Translations under genes and position numbers: made by a program
In this document: positions 42,656 to 50,629 of the stretch, one piece after another
Numbering within the stretch: position 1 is the stretch's first letter
Layout of the letters: every line of letters starts with the position of its first letter
Notes under the pieces: generated by a model
Told to the model about the DNA's origin: nothing
What the model saw: only the letters and a program-made list of their open reading frames with translations
The model's database searches: none
Assembly (NCBI GenBank): GCA_015351705.1
Contig: JADIIM010000024.1
Coordinates: forward strand, 62,001 to 126,000
Length of the DNA: 64,000 bases
From: Aeromicrobium sp.
GTDB taxonomy: Bacteria > Actinomycetota > Coriobacteriia > Anaerosomatales > Anaerosomataceae
Direction of reading: 5' to 3'

Positions 42656-43653
42656 TGGCCGGGCTTACCGGGCGCCGCGTCGTCGGCCCCTCTCCGCACA
42701 TCAAGGAGGGCACGACCTGCACCAGCATCATGCTGTGGGTGGTCGCCGCCCTCGCCCCGTCGGCGCTGTGGGCCGTCGTCACGATGGGCTGGGTCGCCGC
42801 GCAGCTCCTGATCGTGTGCATCGTCGTGTCCCTCGCCACCGAGTATGGAGCGAACCTCCTCGCCCGGCGCCCGCAGACGCTCACCGACGGCAGTGCTCTG
42901 GTGACCGGCCTTCTGCTCGCGATGAGCCTCCCGCCGCGCACGCCGTGGTGGGTCGCTGCGGCGGCGGCGATCATCGCTATCGGCCTTGCGAAGCAGCTCT
43001 TCGGAGGACTCGGCCACAACCTGTTCAACCCAGCGCTCGTCGGACGCGCGTTCGTGGCGGTGTCGTGGGCGGGAGTGCTCGCCGCGGCACCCAACCGCGG
43101 GTGGTTCCAGACCCTGCCGGACGTGACCGCCGAGGGTCTCGACACGATCTCCGGAGCCACTCGTCTGGCGGTCGCCGCCGCAGACCGCGCCGCTTCGGGA
43201 GCGTACGGGTTCGATCTTGCCGCGGAGTATCAGCCGCTGCTCTGGAAGAACCTCGAAGGCTCGCTCGGCGAGATCTCGGCTGCTCTGCTCATCGCAGGCG
43301 GCCTGCTGCTCATCGTCAAGGGCATCATCGACTGGCGGATCCCTGCCGGGTACATCGGCACCATGGCCATCGTCTCGCTCCTGTTCGGCGCCGACCCCGT
43401 CTTCCATGTCCTTGCCGGCGGCGTGATGCTCGGTGCGTTCTACATGGCCACCGACTACGTCTCCTCGCCCATGTCGAAGAGCGGGAGGCTCGCCTACGGC
43501 ATCGGTTGCGGGCTGTTCAACGCGGTCGGGCGTTTCGTCGGGGCTATGCCGGAGTCTACGACCTTCGCGATCCTGTTCATGAACGGCCTTGCGCCGCTCA
43601 TCGACCGCATGTCCCGTCCTCGGACCTTCGGGTGGGTGAAGCGAGATGCTTAA
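42655..43653 (+). CDS. rnfD: Rnf complex subunit RnfD
   Basis: RnfD is an integral membrane subunit that carries covalent FMN. The 332-residue protein is highly hydrophobic with about eight or nine helices. The flavinylation threonine is visible in DTISGATRLAVAAAD near residue 163, matching the SGAT motif used by ApbE. Other family parts are GPSPHIKEGTTCTSIML at the N-terminus, FGGLGHNLFNPALVGRAF and MATDYVSSPMSKSGR. The ATG shares its first base with the rnfC stop, and the last eight bases overlap rnfG. No apbE gene lies in the window. Confidence 0.93.
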   Translation: MAGLTGRRVVGPSPHIKEGTTCTSIMLWVVAALAPSALWAVVTMGWVAAQLLIVCIVVSLATEYGANLLARRPQTLTDGSALVTGLLLAMSLPPRTPWWVAAAAAIIAIGLAKQLFGGLGHNLFNPALVGRAFVAVSWAGVLAAAPNRGWFQTLPDVTAEGLDTISGATRLAVAAADRAASGAYGFDLAAEYQPLLWKNLEGSLGEISAALLIAGGLLLIVKGIIDWRIPAGYIGTMAIVSLLFGADPVFHVLAGGVMLGAFYMATDYVSSPMSKSGRLAYGIGCGLFNAVGRFVGAMPESTTFAILFMNGLAPLIDRMSRPRTFGWVKRDA

Positions 43654-44230
43654 GTCGCTACGACTGGTGATCGCGGTCCTCGTCGCATGTGTCGCGGCCG
43701 CGACCGGGCTGTCGCTCACCTACGCCTGGACCGCGCCACGGATCGCCGAGCAGGACCGGTTGGCCGAGGAACGCTCGCTTCAGGCAGTGCTGCCTGAAGC
43801 CGACGACTTCACGCAGATCGACGACCCTGCCGTCATCGAGGCCGCCACGGCCGCCGCCGAACCCACGGACTTGCAGGGCGTCTACCGTGCCACGCGCGGA
43901 GGGGTCGACGAGGGATGGGCGGTCAAGGTGGCGTCCAGGGGCTACGGCGGCCCGATGCAGTTGGTTATTGGTCTGGACACATCTGGTTCGGTGACCGGTG
44001 TGAGCATCCTTGCTATGAACGAGACACCGGGGCTCGGAACGAAGGTGGAGACCGAGGAGTGGTTCATGGCCCAGTTCATGGACCTGCCCCCAGGGTTCAC
44101 CGACACCGATGTCAGGGCCCTGGACTCGATCAGCGGCTCCACGCGTTCCGCCCACGGTGTTCGCAACGGAGTGGCAGCTGCGGGGCGGATCTTCGCAGAG
44201 GTCCTGTCGGTGATGGAAGGGGGTTCGTGA
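43646..44230 (+). CDS. rnfG: Rnf complex subunit RnfG
   Basis: RnfG is a membrane-anchored subunit with a covalently bound FMN on the outer face. The 194-residue protein has an N-terminal membrane helix (about residues 8-27), and the FMN-binding domain with GYGGPMQLVIGLD, ILAMNETPGLGTKVET and the flavinylation motif DSISGSTRSAHGVRNGV. The usual S/T-G-A-T is S-G-S-T here, which still provides the threonine. The ATG overlaps rnfD by eight bases and the stop overlaps the rnfE ATG. Length and order are typical. Confidence 0.92.
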   Translation: MLKSLRLVIAVLVACVAAATGLSLTYAWTAPRIAEQDRLAEERSLQAVLPEADDFTQIDDPAVIEAATAAAEPTDLQGVYRATRGGVDEGWAVKVASRGYGGPMQLVIGLDTSGSVTGVSILAMNETPGLGTKVETEEWFMAQFMDLPPGFTDTDVRALDSISGSTRSAHGVRNGVAAAGRIFAEVLSVMEGGS

Positions 44231-44868
44231 TGGCCGAGTGGTTCAGGACGTTCAGGCAGGGCATCGCCATCGAGAACCCGCTCACGGTCCTCATGATCGG
44301 CCTGTGCGCGACGCTTGCGGTGTCCACACAGCTCAAGAACGCCGTGTTCATGGGTCTTGCTGTGGTGTTCGTCATCACGATGAGCAACGTGCTCGTCTCG
44401 GTCTTCCGCAAGCACATCCCGAGCGAGGTGCGCATCCCGATCTTCATCGTGGTCATCGCGTCGTTCGTGACGATCGTCGACCTGGTGATGAAGGCGTTCG
44501 TGCCCTCGGTCTACCAGGTCCTCGGCATCTGGATCCCGCTCATCGTGGTGAACTGCATGATCCTGGGCCGTGCCGAGGCGTTCGCGTACAACAACCGTCC
44601 GTTGCTGTCGATCGCCGACGGTATGGGGATGGGCACCGGCTTCTGGCTGGTGATGGTCATCCTCGCTGCGATCCGGGAGTTGTTCGGCACCGGCAAGATC
44701 GTGTGGTTCGGCAGCACGCTCATCGCGCTCCCGTCCGGTTATGAACCACCGAGCCTTCTGCTGCTCTTCCCGGGGGCGTTCCTGGTGTTCGGTTTCATGA
44801 TCGCGGGCTCACGGTGGCTGAACGAGCGGTCACAGGCGAGGGCGGAGGCGCGCGCATGTCGACGGTAA
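44230..44868 (+). CDS. rnfE: Rnf complex subunit RnfE
   Basis: RnfE is an integral membrane subunit of the ion-translocating Rnf core. The 212-residue protein has about six helices and the paired family features NPLTVLMIGLCATLAVS, VNCMILGRAEAFAYNNRP and SIADGMGMGTGFW, where the conserved cysteine of LGRAEAF-type loops helps bind iron near the membrane. The ATG at 44230 shares its A with the rnfG stop. It overlaps the rnfA start by 13 bases. RnfE and RnfA are homologous and pack as a pseudo-symmetric pair, and both are present here. Confidence 0.92.
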   Translation: MAEWFRTFRQGIAIENPLTVLMIGLCATLAVSTQLKNAVFMGLAVVFVITMSNVLVSVFRKHIPSEVRIPIFIVVIASFVTIVDLVMKAFVPSVYQVLGIWIPLIVVNCMILGRAEAFAYNNRPLLSIADGMGMGTGFWLVMVILAAIRELFGTGKIVWFGSTLIALPSGYEPPSLLLLFPGAFLVFGFMIAGSRWLNERSQARAEARACRR

Positions 44869-45482
44869 GCCAGTTCGCGCTGCTGTTCATCGGTGGCGCG
44901 CTCATCAACAACATCTTGCTCACCAGGTTCATCGGGCTGTGTCCGTTCTTCGGCGTCTCGGGCAACATGGAGACGTCGATGGGGATGAGCTTCGCGGTCG
45001 TGTTCGTCATGATGATGGCCTCGACGGCCACGTGGGTCGTCTGGGAGTTCGTTCTGGCCCCGCTCGGTGTCGGCGAGTTCCTCTATATCCCAGCATTCAT
45101 CTTGATCATCGCGTCACTCGTCCAGTTCGTGGAGATGTATCTGAGAAAGGCGAGCCCGGTCCTGTACCGGGCGATGGGGATCTTCCTGCCTCTGATCACC
45201 ACCAACTGTGCGGTTCTGGCGACCGCCACCGAGTCGGCGAAGCCCGGCTTCTTCAAGCTGAACATCGCTGTCGGTGCATCGCTGAGCCTCGGGCAGGCGC
45301 TCATCTACACCCTCGGCGTCTCGGTCGGCTTCGGGTTCGCGCTGATCACGTTCGCCGCGCTGCGCGAACGGCTCGAGCTTGCCGGAGTCCCGCGGTTGTT
45401 CAAGGGGACGCCGATAGCGTTCATCACTGCGGGACTGCTTTCGCTCGCGTACGTCGGGTTCTCCGGCTGGTTCGGACTGTGA
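44856..45482 (+). CDS. rnfA: Rnf complex subunit RnfA
   Basis: RnfA is the partner of RnfE in the membrane core. The 208-residue protein has about six helices with LLFIGGALINNILLTRFIGLC (shortened here to its centre) at the N-terminus, CPFFGVSGNMETSMGMS, and PLITTNCAVLATATES, whose cysteine lies in the conserved membrane iron site. The ATG at 44856 has GGCGGAGG six bases upstream; an in-frame ATG at 44814 is inside rnfE. RnfB follows after nine bases. Confidence 0.92.
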   Translation: MSTVSQFALLFIGGALINNILLTRFIGLCPFFGVSGNMETSMGMSFAVVFVMMMASTATWVVWEFVLAPLGVGEFLYIPAFILIIASLVQFVEMYLRKASPVLYRAMGIFLPLITTNCAVLATATESAKPGFFKLNIAVGASLSLGQALIYTLGVSVGFGFALITFAALRERLELAGVPRLFKGTPIAFITAGLLSLAYVGFSGWFGL

Positions 45483-45491
45483 GGTGATGGC

Positions 45492-46379
45492 GTGGATCTC
45501 GTGCTCATAGCCAAAGCGATCGGCGCTCTCAGCCTCATCGGTCTGATCACGTCGTCGATCCTCTCGACCGCGGCCAAGCGTTTCCATGTCGAGGTGGACG
45601 TGCGTGTCTCGGAGGTCGCTGCTGCGCTTCCGGGGTCGAACTGTGGTGCGTGCGGGCGCCCGTCGTGTTTCGCTGTCGCCGAAGGGATGGTCGCCGGCGA
45701 GATCGAGCCCAATGCGTGTGTCGCCGGAGGTCAGTCGGTCGCGGACGAGATCGCGGCGATCCTCGGCGCGGCGACGTGTGAGATGGCGTCGGTCATCTGT
45801 GCCCGGAACTGCGGTGGCGGCGCAAACGCCACACGCGTGTACGAGTACGCGGGGGTCCCGTCGTGCGCAGCGGCCAACCGGCTGGCGGGCGGCCCGATCG
45901 GGTGCGCGTACGGGTGCATCGGCTTCGGGGACTGCGAGCGGGCTTGTCCGTTCGATGCGATCGCGATGGATGAGCGGGGCTTGCCGGTCATCGATCCGGC
46001 GAAGTGCACCGGATGCGGCATCTGCGTACGTGAGTGTCCGCGTGGGCAGATCCAACTGCTGACACTGGTGCCCGAGGCGGCTCCGATCGTGGTTCGCTGC
46101 AATGCTCATGACAAGGTCAAGGACCGTCGGGGGAACTGCTCCATGGCGTGCATCGCCTGCAAGAAGTGCGAACGAGAGTGTCCACACGACGCGATCCACG
46201 TCGTGGACATGCTTGCGGTCGTCGACTATGAGAAGTGCACCGGCTGCGGGACCTGTGTCGAGGTATGCCCGCAGAAGTGCATCGACTTCTACGGCCATCG
46301 TCCGGGCGTGGACGCCGTGGCTGCTGACGGTCGCGGCCCGGACACGCCTGAGGTCGCATCCGTCTCGGAGGGAGCCTGA
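45492..46379 (+). CDS. rnfB: Rnf complex subunit RnfB
   Basis: RnfB accepts electrons from reduced ferredoxin and feeds them into the complex. The 295-residue protein has one N-terminal membrane helix, then a domain with GSNCGACGRPSCFAVAEG, several extra cysteine motifs (CGGGANA, GCAYGCIGFGDCERACP) and tandem ferredoxin motifs CTGCGICVRECP, CIACKKCERECP and CTGCGTCVEVCP. This cluster-rich form is the usual type in anaerobes. The GTG at 45492 has GAGGTGAT upstream. A ferredoxin that could donate electrons is encoded at 34336. Confidence 0.93.
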   Translation: MDLVLIAKAIGALSLIGLITSSILSTAAKRFHVEVDVRVSEVAAALPGSNCGACGRPSCFAVAEGMVAGEIEPNACVAGGQSVADEIAAILGAATCEMASVICARNCGGGANATRVYEYAGVPSCAAANRLAGGPIGCAYGCIGFGDCERACPFDAIAMDERGLPVIDPAKCTGCGICVRECPRGQIQLLTLVPEAAPIVVRCNAHDKVKDRRGNCSMACIACKKCERECPHDAIHVVDMLAVVDYEKCTGCGTCVEVCPQKCIDFYGHRPGVDAVAADGRGPDTPEVASVSEGA

Positions 46380-46383
46380 TCCG

Positions 46384-46743
46384 GTGTCCCGTGCGGACCG
46401 TATCGTCATCGCGATCATCGCGCTCGTCGCAGTAGCGGCGTGGCCGCTTGTGGCCGCGGCGGGCGGGGGTTCGGATGACGTGGTGATCGCTGGTCCGGCC
46501 GGTACGACCGTCGTACCCCTGCACGTCGACGGGACGTTCATGATCGAGGGACTTGGTGGACCGGTCACGGTCGTCGTGTCCGATGGCCGGGTCCGCGTGA
46601 GCGACTCGTGCTGCCCTGATCATGTGTGTATGCGCTCAGGTGCCATATCGGCGCCGGGTTCGCTGATCGCGTGCGTGCCGAACGGCGTGGTGGTGCGTGT
46701 GGGCGAGGGGGGTGACGATGGACTCGACGCTCGCGTGCGCTAG
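46384..46743 (+). CDS. NusG domain II-containing membrane-anchored protein
   Basis: The 119-residue protein has an N-terminal membrane helix (about residues 8-27) and one external NusG domain II-like beta domain (DUF1312 type). That region has VPLHVDGTFMIEGLGGPVTV, the two cysteines of SDSCCPDHVCMRSGAIS and IACVPNGVVVRV. Such proteins are often encoded next to rnf or a Gx transporter, and a role in flavin or electron-transfer assembly is only a suggestion. The GTG at 46384 follows the rnfB stop by four bases. The gene overlaps the next start by 26 bases. Confidence 0.85.
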   Translation: MSRADRIVIAIIALVAVAAWPLVAAAGGGSDDVVIAGPAGTTVVPLHVDGTFMIEGLGGPVTVVVSDGRVRVSDSCCPDHVCMRSGAISAPGSLIACVPNGVVVRVGEGGDDGLDARVR

Positions 46744-47269
46744 GACGTCTTCGGCGTCCGCTGCGGCCGTGACGCCGTCGCGCCGTGTCGCGCTCATCGC
46801 CGCTCTTCTCGCGTCCGCTGTCGTCCTCGGCCTGGTCGAGTCCACTCTGCCGTCCGTGGCACTGGTCCCCTGGCTGCGCATCGGACTGGCCAATCTCGCT
46901 GTGGTGATCGCGCTCGTCTGTTTCGGCGTCAGGGCGGCCGGACTCGTGAGTCTCGGCCGTGTCGTCATCGTCGCTGTGGCGACCGGGACGCTGTGGTCCC
47001 CGGTGTTCGCCATGTCGGTCGGAGGCGCGGTCGCCTCGCTTGTCGTGATGGCCGCACTCAGTGCGACGCTCCGCGGCATCACGCCCGTGGGGGTCTCGGC
47101 CGCAGGATCGGCCGCGCATGTCCTCGCCCAGTTCGTGGTCGCCTCCGTGCTGGTCGATACACCGTCGCTCCTGGTCCTCGCACCTCCCTCGGTGCTCGCC
47201 GCGCTCGCGTTGGGCGCGGTCATCGGCCTGATCGCTCAGGCCGTCGTCTCCCGCATGCCCTGGCGGTAG
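46718..47269 (+). CDS. Gx transporter family membrane protein
   Basis: The 183-residue protein has about five or six hydrophobic helices and the pattern of the Gx/heptaprenyl diphosphate synthase component I family (PF07456), including SVALVPWLRIGLANLAVVI and VSAAGSAAHVLAQFVVAS. Family members are thought to be ECF-like transporters of an unknown substrate. The ATG at 46718 has GGGGGG upstream. It ends the rnfCDGEAB run and is followed by the radC gene. The older family name as part of a prenyl synthase is probably misleading for this gene. Confidence 0.82.
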   Translation: MDSTLACARTSSASAAAVTPSRRVALIAALLASAVVLGLVESTLPSVALVPWLRIGLANLAVVIALVCFGVRAAGLVSLGRVVIVAVATGTLWSPVFAMSVGGAVASLVVMAALSATLRGITPVGVSAAGSAAHVLAQFVVASVLVDTPSLLVLAPPSVLAALALGAVIGLIAQAVVSRMPWR

Positions 47270-47293
47270 ACGGCACGGAGGGGGAGTGGCGCG

Positions 47294-47956
47294 ATGGCGC
47301 CGCGGGTTCTTGGAGACCGGACGTGCGCGCGGGACCTCGTGCTCTCGGGACATGCCGAGACGCTGTCGGACGCCGCGCTCATCTCGCTGCTGCTCGGTGA
47401 CGGTGAGGGAGCTCTCGGTGCGCGGGTCGTTGCGCGACACCCGATCCCCGACGGCCTGTGGCGCGTGAGCGCCGAGGACCTCGTGTGCATGGAACGGGTG
47501 GGGCCAGCGGCCGCGGCACGCCTGTTGGGGTCGCTCGAACTCAGCCGACGCGCAGCCCTGCGCACGGTGTCTGGCAGGCCCACGGTGTCTCGCGCCGAGG
47601 ACGTCGTGCGGCTCTGTGCCCCACAGCTGCGGGGATGCGATCGGGAGCACTTCTGGGCGCTCGCGCTCAACACGAAGAACCAGCTCATCAGGGTGATCGA
47701 GGTGTCGGTGGGTAGCCTGAACGCCTCGATCGTGCATCCCCGGGAACTCTTCAAAGAGGCGGTCAAGGTCTCTGCAGCCTCCGTGGTGGTCGTGCACAAC
47801 CATCCGAGCGGAGACCCGACGCCTTCGGGCGCTGATGTGCAGCTGACGAGACGACTCGTCAAGGCAGGGGACGTGCTCGGCATCGAGGTGCTTGACCACG
47901 TCGTCATCGGTGATGGAGGCGACCACGCCAGTCTGCGAGAGTTGGGGCTCATGTGA
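47294..47956 (+). CDS. radC: RadC family JAMM/MPN domain protein
   Basis: The 220-residue protein has an N-terminal helix-hairpin-helix-like part (about residues 15-90) and a C-terminal MPN/JAMM domain. The metal motif VVVVHNHPSGDPTPSGADV near residue 165 has the H-x-H and downstream D. A conserved glutamate is in VIEVSVGSLNASIVHPRE. Despite its name, the family's biochemical function is still unclear, and a role in DNA repair is doubtful. The ATG at 47294 is about ten bases after GGAGGGGG. It lies directly before the rod-shape cluster, a common arrangement in Gram-positive bacteria. Confidence 0.88.
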   Translation: MAPRVLGDRTCARDLVLSGHAETLSDAALISLLLGDGEGALGARVVARHPIPDGLWRVSAEDLVCMERVGPAAAARLLGSLELSRRAALRTVSGRPTVSRAEDVVRLCAPQLRGCDREHFWALALNTKNQLIRVIEVSVGSLNASIVHPRELFKEAVKVSAASVVVVHNHPSGDPTPSGADVQLTRRLVKAGDVLGIEVLDHVVIGDGGDHASLRELGLM

Positions 47957-48165
47957 CGCCTCACCTCCGCGCGCACCACCTCCGACCTGCACTGTTGCTA
48001 TACTGATGCCCGGTCCCAGCGGCGCTGGTGCCGGTTCATCTGCTACACTTCACAGGATGCGCGGGCAGGTGCATGCGAGAAGCATGCCCGCCGCGTGTTC
48101 GCGCATGTCATCGCGTTGGTGGCGCTCGCGCCGGTGCTGGCGCGTGTGGAAGGAGAGAAGCGCTC

Positions 48166-49206
48166 TTGTCGCTTATCGATATGTTCTTCGACTCATGGGG
48201 CGGCGACATGGCCGTGGATCTCGGGACGGCGAACACGCTCGTCTCGGTCCGTGGTCGTGGCATCGTGCTCATCGAGCCCTCGGTCGTCGCGGTCGAGCGT
48301 GATACGAAGCGTGTCCTGGCGGTCGGGATCGACGCCAAACGCATGCTGGGCCGCACACCCGGATCCATCGTTGCGATCCGGCCCCTCAAAGACGGCGTCA
48401 TCGCCGACTTCGAGGTGACGGAAGCCATGCTGCGCTACTTCATCAACAAGACGCGCATCAAGCGCTTCCCGTGGCAACCGAAACCCCGTGTGGTCGTGTG
48501 CGTTCCCTCGGGCGTGACCGAGGTGGAGAAGCGCGCCGTTTTCGAGGCGACGATGCAGGCGGGTGCCCGGAGCGCGTATCTGATCGAGGAGCCGATGGCC
48601 GCTGCCATCGGTGCCGGTCTGCCCATCCAGGAGCCCACCGGCAACATGGTCGTCGACATCGGCGGCGGGACCACAGAGGTCGCCGTGATCTCCCTCGGGG
48701 GGATCGTCGTCGCTCAGTCGATCCGCATCGGCGGCGACGAGTTCGACGAGGCGATCATCGCCCACATCAAGAAGGAATACAACGTGCTCATCGGCGAGCG
48801 CACCGCCGAGGAGATCAAGTTCGAGATCGGCTCGGCGCATCCGCTGACCGAGGAACTCGACGTGGAGGTGCGTGGCCGCGACCTCCTGACCGGTCTACCG
48901 CGCACGTTCCAGGTCTCCTCGGAGGAGATCCGCATCGCTATCGAGGAGCCGACGATGGCCATCATCTCGGCCATCAAGGGGACGCTGGAGAAGACACCGC
49001 CGGAGCTCGCGAGCGACGTCATGGAGTACGGGATCGTCCTGACCGGCGGCGGTGCGCTCCTGCGAGCGCTCGACGAACGTCTGCGTTACGAGACCGGCAT
49101 GCCGGTCCACGTCTCGGAGAACGCGCTCATCAACGTGGTGCTTGGCTCGGCACAGGCGCTCGAGGAGATCGACGTCCTGAAGAAGGTTCTGACGGTCTCG
49201 CGCTGA
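48166..49206 (+). CDS. mreB: Rod-shape-determining protein MreB
   Basis: MreB is the bacterial actin that directs side-wall synthesis. The 346-residue protein has [20 protein letters not shown] with the first phosphate loop, [19 protein letters not shown] with the second, the [16 protein letters not shown] region and [18 protein letters not shown]. The TTG at 48166 is proposed as the start because GGAG lies ten bases before it and an N-terminal [12 protein letters not shown] peptide can precede the fold; the ATG at 48181 has no such site. It begins the operon mreB-mreC-mreD-mrdA-rodA. A 209-base gap separates it from radC. Confidence 0.92.
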   Translation: MSLIDMFFDSWGGDMAVDLGTANTLVSVRGRGIVLIEPSVVAVERDTKRVLAVGIDAKRMLGRTPGSIVAIRPLKDGVIADFEVTEAMLRYFINKTRIKRFPWQPKPRVVVCVPSGVTEVEKRAVFEATMQAGARSAYLIEEPMAAAIGAGLPIQEPTGNMVVDIGGGTTEVAVISLGGIVVAQSIRIGGDEFDEAIIAHIKKEYNVLIGERTAEEIKFEIGSAHPLTEELDVEVRGRDLLTGLPRTFQVSSEEIRIAIEEPTMAIISAIKGTLEKTPPELASDVMEYGIVLTGGGALLRALDERLRYETGMPVHVSENALINVVLGSAQALEEIDVLKKVLTVSR

Positions 49207-49224
49207 TGACGGAGGCCGGTCCGC

Positions 49225-50082
49225 ATGCGCATCGGGCAGCCTGAGCCCAAGAGAGGTAACACTCGCCTCCTCGTCATACTGATCGTGGCGTCGCTGGTGC
49301 TGCTCACCGTCTACTTCCGCGAGGGCGATGACGGCCTGTTGCATGAGGCGCGCCGTATCACGCTGGGCGCGAGCGCCCCGATCGCCCGGCTGGGAACCGC
49401 GATCACATCGCCCGTTCGCGCAGTGGGGTCGTTCTTCGAGGGTCTCGGCGTGTCTCGTACGCGGCTCGAGGCGCTTGAGGAGCAGAACGCCGAACTGCGC
49501 GCGCGCCTCGCGGAACTCGAGGAAGCGCGGCAGGAGAACGAACGGCTGAGGGCTCTCGTCGAGTTCGCCGAGGAGCGCCGCTTCTCCAAGCTCGGCGCCC
49601 GGGTCATCCAGCGCCCGCCGAGCAGCTGGGAAGGCGTGATCATGGTCGACCGGGGCGCTGAGGACGGAGTCGAGCCCGGCATGCCCGTCATCTCGGCACA
49701 GGGGCTCGTGGGCCAGGTGGCCGAGGTGAGCGCGCACTCGGCGACCGTGCGGCTGATCACCGACCGCCAGAGCGGCGTGGCGGCGATGGTGCAGTCGAGC
49801 AGGGCGCTCGGCATCGTGCGCGGGTCGATCGACGGCGGTCTGACACTCGACTTCCTTGACCGGGAGTTCCTGCCACAGCCGGGCGACGTGGTCATCACGA
49901 GTGGCCTGGGCGGCGTCTACCCCAAAGGCATCGTCGTGGGCGACGTGGTGACCGTCGACGACCGCCGCGGAGAGTTGTATCCGCGCATCGCCATCACCTC
50001 CCGGGTGCCGGTCGATCGACTGGAAGAGGTCTTCGTGCTAGTGGGCGCGATGGCCGAGGTCGACGCAGGTGAGGTCGAATGA
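49225..50082 (+). CDS. mreC: Rod-shape-determining protein MreC
   Basis: MreC is a bitopic membrane protein that links MreB to the wall-synthesis enzymes. The 285-residue protein has an N-terminal membrane helix (about residues 14-32), a coiled coil (about 78-118, RTRLEALEEQNAELRARLA and beyond) and an external beta domain with SWEGVIMVDRGAEDGVEPG, VSAQGLVGQVAEVSAHSATV and PQPGDVVITSGLGGVYPKGI. The ATG is 18 bases after the mreB stop. Its last four bases overlap the mreD ATG. Length fits the family. Confidence 0.93.
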   Translation: MRIGQPEPKRGNTRLLVILIVASLVLLTVYFREGDDGLLHEARRITLGASAPIARLGTAITSPVRAVGSFFEGLGVSRTRLEALEEQNAELRARLAELEEARQENERLRALVEFAEERRFSKLGARVIQRPPSSWEGVIMVDRGAEDGVEPGMPVISAQGLVGQVAEVSAHSATVRLITDRQSGVAAMVQSSRALGIVRGSIDGGLTLDFLDREFLPQPGDVVITSGLGGVYPKGIVVGDVVTVDDRRGELYPRIAITSRVPVDRLEEVFVLVGAMAEVDAGEVE

Positions 50083-50591
50083 GGCGGACATGGACCACGG
50101 TCGGCGCTCTGGTGGGGGCGTTCGTGCTGCAGGTGATGCTGGCGCCGCACCTCGCGGTCTTCGGTGTGGTGCCCAACCTCCTCCTCCTCGTCGTGATCAC
50201 GCTGGCGTTCGTCGAGGGCCCATCAGCGGGCGCCGTCGCCGGCTTCGGCGCAGGGCTCCTGCTCGATCTGCTCGGCAACGATCCGGTCGGCGCGTGGGCG
50301 CTCGTGCTCTCCATCACGGGCTACACGACCGGGATGCTGCAGGAGAACCTCTTCGCCGAGGGGTGGCTGGCGCCTGTCACCGTGGCCATCATCGCGGGAC
50401 TGGTGGCGGACACGTCGTACCTGATCGTGCTCGCGATCGTGGGTGTGGGGCCGGCGTTCTGGCAGTCCCTCTGGTCCGTGGTGCTCCCTCGCGCGGTGTA
50501 TAATACCGCCCTGGTTCTGCTGGCCTATCCGTGGTTGGCGCGCTTCTTGCGCACTGATCGGACCATCAAGTCGTTCCGCCGCGTCGCCTGA
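50079..50591 (+). CDS. mreD: Rod-shape-determining protein MreD
   Basis: MreD is a small integral membrane partner of MreC. The 170-residue protein has about five helices with family parts VVPNLLLLVVITLAFVEGPS and GAGLLLDLLGNDPVGAWAL. The ATG at 50079 overlaps the mreC stop (ATGA), so the two are translationally coupled. The PBP2 gene follows after 38 bases. Sequence is poorly conserved in this family in general, so the operon position is the main support for the name. Confidence 0.9.
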   Translation: MRRTWTTVGALVGAFVLQVMLAPHLAVFGVVPNLLLLVVITLAFVEGPSAGAVAGFGAGLLLDLLGNDPVGAWALVLSITGYTTGMLQENLFAEGWLAPVTVAIIAGLVADTSYLIVLAIVGVGPAFWQSLWSVVLPRAVYNTALVLLAYPWLARFLRTDRTIKSFRRVA

Positions 50592-50629
50592 CAGCGACCT
50601 GACGCGGCCTTCCAGGAGTCGCCTCCGCA

